DNA of 8,568 bases from an uncultured Succinatimonas sp. (GTDB taxonomy: Bacteria; Pseudomonadota; Gammaproteobacteria; Enterobacterales; Succinivibrionaceae): contig CABQMD010000025.1 in the NCBI GenBank assembly GCA_902465145.1, forward strand, positions 1 to 8,568, read 5' to 3'. The position numbers and the translations under genes were made by a program. The notes under the pieces were generated by a model, which had not been told where the DNA came from, did no database searches, and saw nothing but the letters and a program-made list of their open reading frames with translations. Positions 1 to 5,913 of the stretch are shown here, one piece after another (the first letter of the stretch is position 1; each line of letters opens with the position of its first letter).

Positions 1-386
1 CTATGTTTGACAACTGTGGTATGCGCTGGGACATGCTGTGGAGTCCTGAAATAAACGCAAAGATGGAGAAGTTTTTAGCTCAAAAAGCCAAAGCCAGAGA
101 GGAAGGTTTGGCAGAAGGCCGAGCCGAAGGCAGAGTTAAAGGTATAGAAGAGGGTAGGAAAGAGGGTAGAAAAGAAGGACAAGCAAAAGGTGAAGTGGAA
201 GGAAAAGGAAAAATGCTAAGGCAGATACTGTCATTGCGTTTTGGTTCTTTACCTGACGAAATCAAAGCAAAAATTGCAGAATGCAAAGAATCGGCAATTT
301 TTGATCTGTTAACACCGTGGGCTTTGAAAGCCAAAACACTTGGTGAGTTCCAAACAAAATTAACGGCTCTTCTCTATAAAAGCTGA
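1..386 (+). CDS. Rpn/PD-(D/E)XK nuclease-family protein, C-terminal part (5' end outside window)
   Basis: Only the last ~127 residues are visible. The reading frame is open to the left edge, so the ATG at 3 is probably internal. The visible part begins with a short segment containing MRWDMLWSPEINAKMEKF, continues into a highly charged stretch (about residues 30-70 from that ATG) with glycine at every fourth position, and ends in a ~55-residue helical domain containing LRFGSLPDEIKAKI. This arrangement of a charged EG-rich linker plus a small C-terminal domain resembles the ends of Rpn family recombination-promoting nucleases/putative transposases, which are usually about 300 residues with an N-terminal PD-(D/E)XK nuclease. 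That nuclease domain is not in the window, so family assignment rests on tail similarity only. No known partner lies next to it. It could instead be a stand-alone remnant; the upstream sequence would decide. Confidence 0.6.
   Translation, partial: MFDNCGMRWDMLWSPEINAKMEKFLAQKAKAREEGLAEGRAEGRVKGIEEGRKEGRKEGQAKGEVEGKGKMLRQILSLRFGSLPDEIKAKIAECKESAIFDLLTPWALKAKTLGEFQTKLTALLYKS
102..209 (+). repeat. Degenerate 12-nt in-frame repeat, nine units, encoding E/K-G-x-x
   Basis: Nine consecutive 12-nt units of the form (gaa/aaa/gag)-gg-N7 encode tetrapeptides with glycine at residues 35, 39, 43, 47, 51, 55, 59, 63 and 67 counted from the ATG at 3. The units differ at many third positions, so the repeat is conserved more at protein than DNA level. 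The coding strand is strongly purine-rich. A unit is a multiple of three, so gain or loss of units would change linker length but not reading frame. Confidence 0.85.
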
Positions 387-421
387 TAGGCCTCTTAGAG
401 ATATCACCGATTGTCAACTTT

Positions 422-444
422 GAGGTTTTATAAAACTCTTTTTT
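422..444 (+). terminator. Weak AT-rich hairpin with T-run after the Rpn-type gene
   Basis: GAG-G-TTTT-AT-AAAA-CTC forms a short stem (422-438) with one bulged G, followed directly by six T residues (439-444). It lies 35 nt after the stop of the first gene and ends only 4 nt before the ATG of the next one. The stem is weak, so termination is uncertain. Confidence 0.35.
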
Positions 445-448
445 AAGT

Positions 449-1450
449 ATGAACTTTTATCAAAAAGAGAAAGCATCAATTTTAGCAGTTGTACTCAAAG
501 CAGATCACTATATAGGTACAGGGCATCTTATGAGAGTAAAAGCTTTGTTGCCAAAATTGATGCTGAAAGGCCTGATCCCATATTTGATCACTGATTCATT
601 TGACAACAGACTTGCAAGTCTCGCAGGTGAATATGCTCAAATCATAAAATGCAGTATTTCTGACGTAGCAGACAAAGTAAATGATCTTCATCCGAAGATC
701 ACTCTTTTTGATCACTACTTTTTGCAAGAAGAAACTGAAAAAAAAATAATTTCTCCGGTAGCAGTGATCGACGATTTAAAGCGTCGACATGCCTGTGATT
801 TACTCACTGACGCCAATTTTTCAAGAAAAAACGATGACTACCTAAATCTGGTATCGAAGAAATGTAAACTTTTAACCGGAACGCGCTACTCTTTAATCCG
901 TCCTGAATTTCTAAACATAATAAGAGTAAAGCGCAAGAAGAAAACCATACTTATAAATTACGGCGGAGCAGATCCTGCCCATGCCTGCGTTAAAGTCGTA
1001 AACTCTGTTTTAGCATCAGGACTTCACCAAATCTTCAACTTCATTGTACTTGCCGGTGCGGCAAACTCTGATCTTGAAAAACTGCAGGCTCTATGTACCG
1101 TTAGCCCGTCACTTAAGCTTATAACAAGCACTACAAAAGTAGGCGAATTGTTTTCAAAATGCGATATGGCAATGGGTGCCTACGGAGGAATGTTTAAAGA
1201 AAGATTATGTGCAGGTCTTCCTACCGTCAATACGGCTATTGCAGACAATCAGCAAGGCTGTGTGATGATGTCTACAAGATTGGGCGTAGGGGAAGATCTT
1301 TTACTGCAAGAACTTGAGGATCCGTTAAAAGTAAAGAAAGCCTTACTAAATCTTAATAAAAACCGTGAATTATATGCGCAAAACGGGAGAAAAATGATAA
1401 GCGGCAAAGGTATTGATTTGGTAACTGCCGCTATATCAGAACTGCTTTAA
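449..1450 (+). CDS. PseG/SpsG-like UDP-sugar hydrolase (pseudaminic acid-type biosynthesis)
   Basis: A 333-residue cytoplasmic protein of the PseG family, a GT-B-fold (MurG-like) group whose characterised members remove UDP from UDP-2,4-diacetamido-2,4,6-trideoxy-L-altrose in pseudaminic acid synthesis. Visible hallmarks are IGTGHLMR at residues 22-29 (His26 matches the catalytic His of the GxGH motif), FDHY at 87-90, VIDDL plus CDLLTDANF at 106-124, LIRPEF at 149-154, INYGGADP at 169-176 and KERLCAGLP near 250-258 followed by ADNQQ. The usual GAGGS-type loop reads GAYGGM, a deviation. Length is at or slightly above that of typical family members. The ATG at 449 is the only start after an in-frame stop at 431-433, yet no real Shine-Dalgarno precedes it. 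Its end overlaps the convergent ung by 4 nt. No other pse or leg gene is adjacent. A related amino-sugar hydrolase or glycosyltransferase role is possible. Confidence 0.75.
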   Translation: MNFYQKEKASILAVVLKADHYIGTGHLMRVKALLPKLMLKGLIPYLITDSFDNRLASLAGEYAQIIKCSISDVADKVNDLHPKITLFDHYFLQEETEKKIISPVAVIDDLKRRHACDLLTDANFSRKNDDYLNLVSKKCKLLTGTRYSLIRPEFLNIIRVKRKKKTILINYGGADPAHACVKVVNSVLASGLHQIFNFIVLAGAANSDLEKLQALCTVSPSLKLITSTTKVGELFSKCDMAMGAYGGMFKERLCAGLPTVNTAIADNQQGCVMMSTRLGVGEDLLLQELEDPLKVKKALLNLNKNRELYAQNGRKMISGKGIDLVTAAISELL

Positions 1451-2139
1451 AGTTCCTCGTCACCATCAAGATGCAAAGGCAGTTGCCATACGATTTCATC
1501 CTTACCTTTAGACTTTAGATAATCATTTGCCTTGGAAAAATGATGGCACCCGAAAAAACCGCGAAATGCCGAAAGCGGACTGGGATGAGGAGCCTTGAGA
1601 ATGAGGTGCTTTGTCTGATCGACATTACGACATTTATCAGCTGCAGCCTTGCCCCAAAGCAAAAACACCACGTGTTCGCATTGAGAGTTTATTTGAGCTA
1701 TCACGGCATCAGTAAATTGCTCCCATCCTTGTTTTGCATGGGAAAATGCCTGTCCTCTGGTAACAGTCAACACCGCATTCAAAAGTAGTACGCCCTGTTT
1801 TGCCCACGGAATAAGACAACCGTGATCAGGGATCTCAAAGCCTGAAATATCAGTTGCCAATTCCTTATAAATGTTGAGCAAAGATGGCGGGATCTGCACA
1901 TGCGGTGGAACAGAAAAGGAAAGCCCCATCGCTTGTCCTGGCTCATGATAAGGATCTTGTCCGATGATCACTACTTTCAGATTGTCCAAGGCCGTATAAC
2001 GGAATGCATTGAATATATTCTGCTCAGCAGGATAAACATCAATTTCCCTTTGACGCAAATCATGCTGAAAATTGTACGCACGAATAAAAAATTCCTTGTT
2101 TTTTAAAGGACCGATCACATCGCTCCAAGTTTTTGGCAT
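1447..2139 (-). CDS. ung: Uracil-DNA glycosylase, family 1
   Basis: Removes uracil from DNA, starting base-excision repair of deaminated cytosine or misincorporated dUMP. The protein (230 residues from the chosen start) aligns end to end with E. coli Ung (229). It carries the water-activating motif GQDPYH (catalytic Asp62), the uracil-pocket and Pro-rich segment IPPSLLNIYKE, GVLLLN, FLLWG, and the DNA-intercalation loop HPSPLSA with catalytic His185. The ATG at 2139 is preceded by AAGGA with a 6-nt gap and gives the usual N-terminus (PKTWSDV). An in-frame TTG at 2175 lies inside a terminator hairpin and is rejected. The gene points the same way as kdgK-eda, 75 nt downstream of eda, but behind a terminator. 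Its last codons overlap the end of the convergent PseG-like gene. Identification is secure. Confidence 0.97.
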   Translation of the reverse strand: MPKTWSDVIGPLKNKEFFIRAYNFQHDLRQREIDVYPAEQNIFNAFRYTALDNLKVVIIGQDPYHEPGQAMGLSFSVPPHVQIPPSLLNIYKELATDISGFEIPDHGCLIPWAKQGVLLLNAVLTVTRGQAFSHAKQGWEQFTDAVIAQINSQCEHVVFLLWGKAAADKCRNVDQTKHLILKAPHPSPLSAFRGFFGCHHFSKANDYLKSKGKDEIVWQLPLHLDGDEEL

Positions 2140-2160
2140 AAGAAATCCTTGCAAAATAAC

Positions 2161-2184
2161 TAAAAAGGGGAGCAAAGCTCCCCC
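2161..2184 (-). terminator. Rho-independent terminator of the kdgK-eda operon
   Basis: GGGGAGC (2167-2173) and GCTCCCC (2177-2183) form a perfect 7-bp GC-rich stem with a 3-nt loop. Read on the minus strand it is followed by TTTTTA. It begins about 32 nt after the eda stop. On the plus strand it is also followed by a T-rich run (gatatttttt), but no plus-strand gene ends here. It leaves fewer than 30 nt before the ung start codon. Confidence 0.85.
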
Positions 2185-2214
2185 GATATTTTTTACTTGG
2201 TAAATTAAAAAAGA

Positions 2215-2847
2215 TTAACCCAAAGTCTTAACCATAGAAACAATCTTCTTGCAGGTCTCGGTAACAGCCTTCCAGTCTTTAGCCTTCACTGCTGATGAAG
2301 GAGGAACAAAGCTACCGCCGCAAGCTGCAACGTTCTTAAGACTCAAAAACTCGAGCAGATTATCAAGATTTACTCCGCCGGTAGGTACAAACTTCATCAT
2401 GGCATAAGGGCCGGCTAAAGCTTTCAAAGTCTTAACTCCGCCGTAAGCTCCGGCCGGGAAGAATTTCACCGTATTAAGGCCAAAATCCAAAGCCTGCTCC
2501 AAATCGGAAGGAGTAACAGTACCTGGGCAAACCGGCATATCATGCTTAATGCACCAATCAACCACTTTGGGATTGAAACCCGGGGTGATCACGAATTTAC
2601 CGCCGCGATCACGAGTTTCCATGGCATGATCGATGTCGTGAACGGTACCTGAACCTACGATGATCTCGGGAACTTCTTTGGCCATGCGCTCAATAACTTC
2701 GCCGCCTACTGCAGTTCTGAAGGTAACCTCGGCCACAGGGATACCGCCTTCCACCAAAGCGTGAGCAAGAGGAACGGCATCATTAGGATCATCCAAAGTA
2801 ACAAGCGGAACAATACGGATTTGGGCAATCTTATCTAAAACTGACAT
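2215..2847 (-). CDS. eda: 2-dehydro-3-deoxy-6-phosphogluconate (KDPG) aldolase
   Basis: Cleaves KDPG to pyruvate and glyceraldehyde-3-phosphate, the last step of the Entner-Doudoroff and hexuronate routes, in the cytoplasm. The 210-residue protein is a class I aldolase of the Eda family (E. coli 213). It shows EVTFRT with Glu40, the proton-transfer residue, VGSGTV at 64-69, ITPG at 87-90, PGTVTPSDLEQAL near 108-120, TVKFFPA with Schiff-base Lys128, and the phosphate-binding FVPTGGV. The ATG at 2847 is preceded on the minus strand by TAGGAGAAGG, a strong ribosome site. It lies 15 nt after the kdgK stop, so the two are almost certainly co-transcribed, and it is followed by a strong terminator. 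Some family members also act on 4-hydroxy-2-oxoglutarate; the kdgK neighbour argues for KDPG. Confidence 0.95.
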   Translation of the reverse strand: MSVLDKIAQIRIVPLVTLDDPNDAVPLAHALVEGGIPVAEVTFRTAVGGEVIERMAKEVPEIIVGSGTVHDIDHAMETRDRGGKFVITPGFNPKVVDWCIKHDMPVCPGTVTPSDLEQALDFGLNTVKFFPAGAYGGVKTLKALAGPYAMMKFVPTGGVNLDNLLEFLSLKNVAACGGSFVPPSSAVKAKDWKAVTETCKKIVSMVKTLG

Positions 2848-2862
2848 TTCCTTCTCCTAAAA

Positions 2863-3819
2863 TTAAAGAACAACGCGCTTGTGAGAATCCATGAAAGCTT
2901 TAAGCTGCTCAGGAGTAGGCAAACCTTCATTGTCGCCTACGAAGGTGCACTGAATTGCACCGATGGCACAACCGCGTTCAACAGCTTTGTCGATGGACAA
3001 ACCTTCCATAAGACCAGTAAGAGTACCGGCAGCAAAACCGTCACCGGCACCGACGGTATCGACAACCTTATCGATGATAAAGCCAGGAACCATGGTCTCG
3101 GTCTTTCCGTCGGAAATCAAAGCGCCCTTAGGACCGCATTTGGTAACTACAGTCTTGGCACCCAATCCCAAATAGAACTTATTGATCTCATAAGCATCGG
3201 TTGTACCGCAAAGGATCTTACCTTCACCGTCACCGGGGAGAACCAGATCAGCTTTGGAAGCCAAGTCATTGATGTAAGACACCATGACTTCCTGAGAAGG
3301 CCATAACTGAGGACGCAAATTAGGATCAAAAGACACAAACAAGCCGGCTTCGCGAGCCTTCTTGAGCATGAGCTTGACTGCAGCACGGGTTGAATCAGAC
3401 AAAGCCGGTAAAATACCGGTCAAATGGATATTTGAGAACTTGGTAAAATCAATCTTCTCAACATCCTCTTCTGAAAGGGTTGAAGCAGCTGAACCTGCTC
3501 TGAAATAGAAAATCTCAGGATCGCCTTTGGAAACTTTGCTCTTCAGCATAAAGCCGGTACGACGCTCTTTAGTATAAATAACCAAGGAATTGTCGATACC
3601 GTTTTCATTCAGAGTACGGGAGATCAGCTTACCGAAAGGATCGTCGCCAAGTTTGGTTAGATAGGCAGTGTTGTGACCTAAGCGAGCAGATCCTGTAGCA
3701 ACGTTGAATTCGGCGCCGGCAACAGCAAGGCTGTAACCCTTTACACTATCCAAAGACCCTTCGCTCTGAGCAATAAGCAGGCCCATAGGCTCGCCCGCTA
3801 ACAACAATCCTTTACCCAT
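2863..3819 (-). CDS. kdgK: 2-keto-3-deoxygluconate (KDG) kinase, PfkB family
   Basis: Phosphorylates KDG with ATP to KDPG, feeding the adjacent aldolase. The 318-residue protein is a ribokinase/PfkB-fold sugar kinase. It has the substrate-side GAEFNVATGSARLG segment at 35-48, TKLGDDPFG at 55-63, SFDPNLRPQLW at 163-173 (typical of KDG kinases), a VTKCGPKGA strand at 225-233 and the PfkB signature DTVGAGDGFAAG at 254-265 with catalytic base Asp260. The ATG at 3819 has AGGAGA 8-9 nt upstream on the minus strand. It is the first gene of a two-gene operon with eda, divergent from a GntR/FCD regulator across 313 nt. Other PfkB sugar kinases share the fold, but the motif set plus the eda neighbour make KDG the best substrate. 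Confidence 0.92.
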   Translation of the reverse strand: MGKGLLLAGEPMGLLIAQSEGSLDSVKGYSLAVAGAEFNVATGSARLGHNTAYLTKLGDDPFGKLISRTLNENGIDNSLVIYTKERRTGFMLKSKVSKGDPEIFYFRAGSAASTLSEEDVEKIDFTKFSNIHLTGILPALSDSTRAAVKLMLKKAREAGLFVSFDPNLRPQLWPSQEVMVSYINDLASKADLVLPGDGEGKILCGTTDAYEINKFYLGLGAKTVVTKCGPKGALISDGKTETMVPGFIIDKVVDTVGAGDGFAAGTLTGLMEGLSIDKAVERGCAIGAIQCTFVGDNEGLPTPEQLKAFMDSHKRVVL

Positions 3820-3876
3820 GATGGTTATCTCCTAGTTACAGATACAAAGGCCATAACGGCCCACTATTTAATATAT

Positions 3877-3928
3877 TCTCTGTATTTTAAGACATTTTGA
3901 AGCTTTATGCCTGATGATGAGGATCACA
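3877..3928 (-). promoter_or_regulatory. Candidate CRP-dependent promoter of kdgK-eda
   Basis: On the minus strand TGTGA-TCCTCA-TCATC (3928-3913) has one perfect CRP half-site and a 3/5 match in the other. About 24 nt further on lies TAAAAT (3889-3884), a -10-like hexamer, which would place transcription start near 3877. The site centre would then be roughly 43 nt upstream of the start, close to the class II CRP spacing. No good -35 is visible, which fits an activator-dependent promoter. This is inference from motif spacing only. Confidence 0.3.
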
Positions 3929-3944
3929 CTCTTGCAAAAAGAGA

Positions 3945-3963
3945 TCAGATCTTTTTGATCTGA
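3945..3963. repeat. Inverted repeat TCAGATC-ttttt-GATCTGA
   Basis: A perfect 7-bp inverted repeat with a 5-nt spacer, in the middle of the kdgK/gntR divergent region. Its right arm overlaps the proposed -35 (TTGATC, 3955-3960) of the regulator gene. It could be a second operator or a protein-binding site for an unknown factor; it is not followed by a T-run on the plus strand and is unlikely to be a terminator. Confidence 0.4.
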
Positions 3964-3983
3964 ATTAAGCTTTTCTTTAATAT
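3955..3983 (+). promoter_or_regulatory. Candidate sigma-70 promoter of the GntR-family gene
   Basis: TTGATC (3955-3960), a 17-nt spacer and TAATAT (3978-3983) each match consensus at 4 of 6 positions with ideal spacing. Transcription would start near 3990, giving a leader of about 140 nt and putting the FadR-type operator at the start site. Confidence 0.4.
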
Positions 3984-3992
3984 TTACGCAAG

Positions 3993-4003
3993 TTGTGCAA
4001 CAA
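3993..4003. promoter_or_regulatory. Candidate FadR/GntR-type operator
   Basis: TTGT-GCA-ACAA is a perfect inverted repeat with a 3-nt centre and fits the TnGTnnnACnA pattern described for FadR-subfamily GntR regulators. It lies about 3-13 nt after the proposed transcription start of the adjacent FCD-domain regulator gene, so autoregulation is the simplest reading. A wider imperfectly spaced repeat, TTGTGC...GCACAA (3993-4011), overlaps it. Confidence 0.5.
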
Positions 4004-4132
4004 TGGCACAAACAACACACTTACATACAAAAAAAAGGGACGTGATATCCTTTTACCAAGATGTTTCAACACGATTAAAACACCTGTTTAAAAGCAAATC
4101 TCCGAAGTCCCGACTGTTTTTAAGGTGCATGC

Positions 4133-4846
4133 ATGAACGAGTTTTATCTTTCCACGGAATTTGCGGTCGAAAATACAAAAGAACCGATTAATCAGCAGAT
4201 CTATAAGTTCCTGAAGAAGGCCATCATCGAATGCCGTCTGCAACCTGGTGATCCGCTGTCGGAAAACGAAGTATCTTCAAAATTCAAATTCCGTATCTCA
4301 AGACAGCCTGTACGAGAAGCTCTCATCAAACTGGCTGAAAACGATTTTGTTGTCATTGAACCTAAAAAGACTACCAAAGTAGCAAAAATTTCCAAAAAAG
4401 ATATTCTGCAAGGAGCTGAAATGCGCATGGCCATCGAAGGCTACTGCATAAGAAAATCCTGCGGTCATATCGATGAGGAAACGCTTGAATTTTTGCATCA
4501 AAACATCGAAAAACAAAAACAGGCTGCCGATCAATACGACGTACACGAGCATTTTCGCCTCGATGACGAATTTCACTGTACTCTTATCCACGCTTCGGGA
4601 CTTGATCGGGCTTGGAATATGGTAGAAGGCTTGAAAGCATCCATGGATCGCGTTCGTTATCTCTCGTTGGAAAACGAACTGACACCGATGATCATTACTT
4701 CAAATGCTCATCAAAAAATACTTGAAGCTCTCAAGGCCAATGATGCAGAAGCTGCACATTCTGCTCTTTATGATCACATAGGAGCCACCAGAGATCAGCT
4801 TGAAAGCGTTATTCACAAATGCAAGAGTGAATGGTTCCGAGACTAG
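4133..4846 (+). CDS. GntR-family transcriptional regulator, FadR subfamily (FCD domain)
   Basis: A 237-residue DNA-binding regulator. Residues ~17-85 form the winged helix-turn-helix: INQQIYKFLKKAI, LQPGDPLSENEV at 36-47, and the recognition-helix segment ISRQPVREALIKLAEND. Residues ~90-225 form the all-helical FCD effector domain, with EMRMAIEGY, LDDEFHCTLIHASG and two further histidines. An acidic residue (Asp144 or Asp145) with His148, His193 and His215 matches the usual metal-binding set, suggesting an organic-acid or sugar-acid effector. The ATG at 4133 has AAGGTG 5 nt upstream. The gene is divergent from kdgK-eda, so control of hexuronate or KDG catabolism is likely, comparable in role to ExuR/UxuR of the same subfamily, but the effector cannot be read from sequence. 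Length is normal for the family. Confidence 0.9.
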   Translation: MNEFYLSTEFAVENTKEPINQQIYKFLKKAIIECRLQPGDPLSENEVSSKFKFRISRQPVREALIKLAENDFVVIEPKKTTKVAKISKKDILQGAEMRMAIEGYCIRKSCGHIDEETLEFLHQNIEKQKQAADQYDVHEHFRLDDEFHCTLIHASGLDRAWNMVEGLKASMDRVRYLSLENELTPMIITSNAHQKILEALKANDAEAAHSALYDHIGATRDQLESVIHKCKSEWFRD

Positions 4847-4875
4847 TGCTAAGTGAATCCAAAGTAAAAAGTAAT

Positions 4876-4892
4876 ACTATATCGAATATAGT
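4876..4892. repeat. Palindrome ACTATAT-CGA-ATATAGT
   Basis: A perfect 7-bp inverted repeat with a 3-nt centre in the 112-nt gap between the GntR-family gene and the membrane-protein gene. It is followed by TTATATT, not a clean T-run, so it is a poor terminator. It may be an operator or part of the promoter region of the downstream gene; TATATT (4894-4899) could serve as a -10, although no good -35 is seen. Confidence 0.4.
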
Positions 4893-4958
4893 TTATATTG
4901 TGACATCTCTTTGATTTTAAGAAAAATTAAGCCGTTAAATGTACTCAGGAGTTTTTTT

Positions 4959-5720
4959 ATGAACATGCACGAGTCCACGAATCCTGCCATACGGGTTATC
5001 AACAGCCAAGCGGGAACTTTTAATTTCGGCGGAGAAGGTATCGAGGCCAATGCCGCCACCGTTTCAGGCTCTGCTACAAAATCCCTGCTGTTAGTAGCAC
5101 TGACGCTGATCTCCGGCTGGTTTGCCATGGCATACAGCATAAGCTCCATAATCGATACAGGTACTCCTGCTTCAGGTCTTATGTATGCTTCTTTAATTGC
5201 CGGAGTAATCGTAGCTTTTATCACCATTTTCAAACCGCATACTGCGCCTATAACAGCACCGATTTATGCTCTGTGCGAGGGTACGGCTTTAGGCTCGCTT
5301 TCAGGAATGTTTGAATTTAAATATCCTGGAATAGTATCTACTGCGGTCATGTCGACATTCGTCGTGGTGATGGTGATGCTGGCTCTGTGGAAATTCCGTA
5401 TTATAGTTCCGACTCAACGTTTTCGTGCCGTAGTCACCAGTGCTACCTTAGGCGTATGCGTACTTTATTTTGTCAATATGATTTTCAATCTGTTCGGAAC
5501 TGCCTTGCTACCTACTTCAGGTGCTTTGTCAGTAGGCATATCTCTTATAGTTTGCACCATAGCCGCCATGAATCTTGTTTTGGATTTTGACCAAATCGAG
5601 CAAAGCGTGAACATGGGGTTGCCTAAATATTTTGAATACTTCAATGCTTTCTCTGTGCTTGTCACCATATGCTGGCTTTACATTGAAATTCTTCGCCTGC
5701 TTGCAAACCGCAATGAATGA
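4959..5720 (+). CDS. Bax inhibitor-1/YccA-like seven-helix inner-membrane protein (PF12811-type)
   Basis: A 253-residue integral membrane protein. The N-terminal ~38 residues are soluble and contain ESTNPAI and FNFGGEG. About seven hydrophobic segments follow, near 41-60, 72-91, 98-116, 124-144, 156-180, 190-209 and 226-248. Conserved signatures of the BaxI_1 branch are FKPHTAPITAPIYALCEG at 91-108, YPGIV at 122-126, MNLVLDFDQIE at 204-214 and PKYFEYFNAF...WLYIEILRLL at the end. The acidic residues around 209-211 lie where related BI-1 proteins carry proton/calcium-sensing Asp residues, but their role here is inferred. The exact cellular function of this branch is unknown. The ATG at 4959 is chosen because CAGGAG lies 7 nt upstream; the frame extends to 4911 without a usable start. 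The gene appears monocistronic, with its own terminator. Confidence 0.88.
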   Translation: MNMHESTNPAIRVINSQAGTFNFGGEGIEANAATVSGSATKSLLLVALTLISGWFAMAYSISSIIDTGTPASGLMYASLIAGVIVAFITIFKPHTAPITAPIYALCEGTALGSLSGMFEFKYPGIVSTAVMSTFVVVMVMLALWKFRIIVPTQRFRAVVTSATLGVCVLYFVNMIFNLFGTALLPTSGALSVGISLIVCTIAAMNLVLDFDQIEQSVNMGLPKYFEYFNAFSVLVTICWLYIEILRLLANRNE

Positions 5721-5742
5721 CGAATCTGACTGATCTGCAAAG

Positions 5743-5774
5743 AAAGGACCCCTTATAATGGCGGTCCTTTTTTT
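5743..5774 (+). terminator. Rho-independent terminator after the Bax-inhibitor-like gene
   Basis: AAAGGACC (5743-5750) pairs with GGTCCTTT (5763-5770), an 8-bp perfect stem with a 12-nt loop. The run of seven T residues at 5768-5774 follows. It starts 22 nt after the stop codon. Confidence 0.88.
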
Positions 5775-5900
5775 CATCTGAATCACATCCTGAATTTAAA
5801 CAATACACGTCGTTATCCCTCAAAACAGTTCTTTAACAACTTTCTGACCGTTTTATTTATCCTGATTGACAAATGCAGACATAGCTTCTTTTCTTTCTGC

Positions 5901-5906
5901 TAAAAT
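5901..5906 (+). promoter_or_regulatory. -10-like hexamer TAAAAT seven nt before the pheA ATG
   Basis: TAAAAT matches the sigma-70 -10 consensus at 5 of 6 positions. Transcription from it would start at or next to the pheA ATG at 5914, giving a leaderless or near-leaderless message. No good -35 lies at 16-18 nt; a perfect TTGACA (5866-5871) is 29 nt away, too far for normal spacing. Confidence 0.3.
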
Positions 5907-5913
5907 TCTTTAC

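Larger units (their letters stand above)
3820..4132. promoter_or_regulatory. 313-nt divergent intergenic region between kdgK and the GntR-family gene
   Basis: The region holds no convincing gene. From the kdgK side it contains a GGCC-ATAAC-GGCC hairpin (3849-3861) in the probable kdgK leader, AT-rich sequence with -10-like elements (3870-3890), a CRP-like half-site (3913-3928), a 7-bp inverted repeat (3945-3963), a -35/-10 pair facing the regulator gene (3955-3983) and a FadR-type operator candidate (3993-4003). The rest (4012-4132) is a long AT-rich leader of the regulator gene with a weak AAAAGG/CCTTTT inverted repeat (4033-4054). Confidence 0.6.

Noticed and set aside
411..434. TTGTCA and TATAAA before the PseG-like gene as a promoter
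   Set aside because: The spacer is only 12 nt, too short for a sigma-70 promoter, and the -10 candidate lies within a terminator-like hairpin.
2140..2175. TTG at 2175 as the ung start
   Set aside because: It lies in the loop of the eda terminator; the ATG at 2139 has AAGGA at good spacing and gives the usual N-terminus.
2881..3306. 141-residue open frame on the plus strand inside kdgK
   Set aside because: It is the antisense shadow of a clearly coding kdgK; the translation shows no recognisable domain.
4081..4127. CACCT (4081-4085) complementary to AGGTG (4123-4127) at the ribosome site of the GntR-family gene, as a possible translational switch
   Set aside because: Only 5 bp with a 37-nt loop and no extending pairs; it could easily be chance.
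4003..4191. 62-residue open frame overlapping the start of the GntR-family gene
   Set aside because: Low-complexity basic translation, no ribosome site, and it overlaps the well-supported regulator start in another frame.
5829..5903. Phe-rich open frame before pheA (including TTC TTT TCT TTC and a TAA at 5901-5903), as a possible pheA attenuator leader peptide
   Set aside because: It has no ATG, GTG or TTG start in frame and no ribosome site, and no terminator hairpin lies between it and pheA. The Phe codons are probably just T-rich promoter sequence.
5866..5913. TTG at 5866 as the pheA start, adding 16 residues
   Set aside because: No ribosome site, and the ATG at 5914 gives E. coli length and puts the ACT motifs at identical residue numbers.
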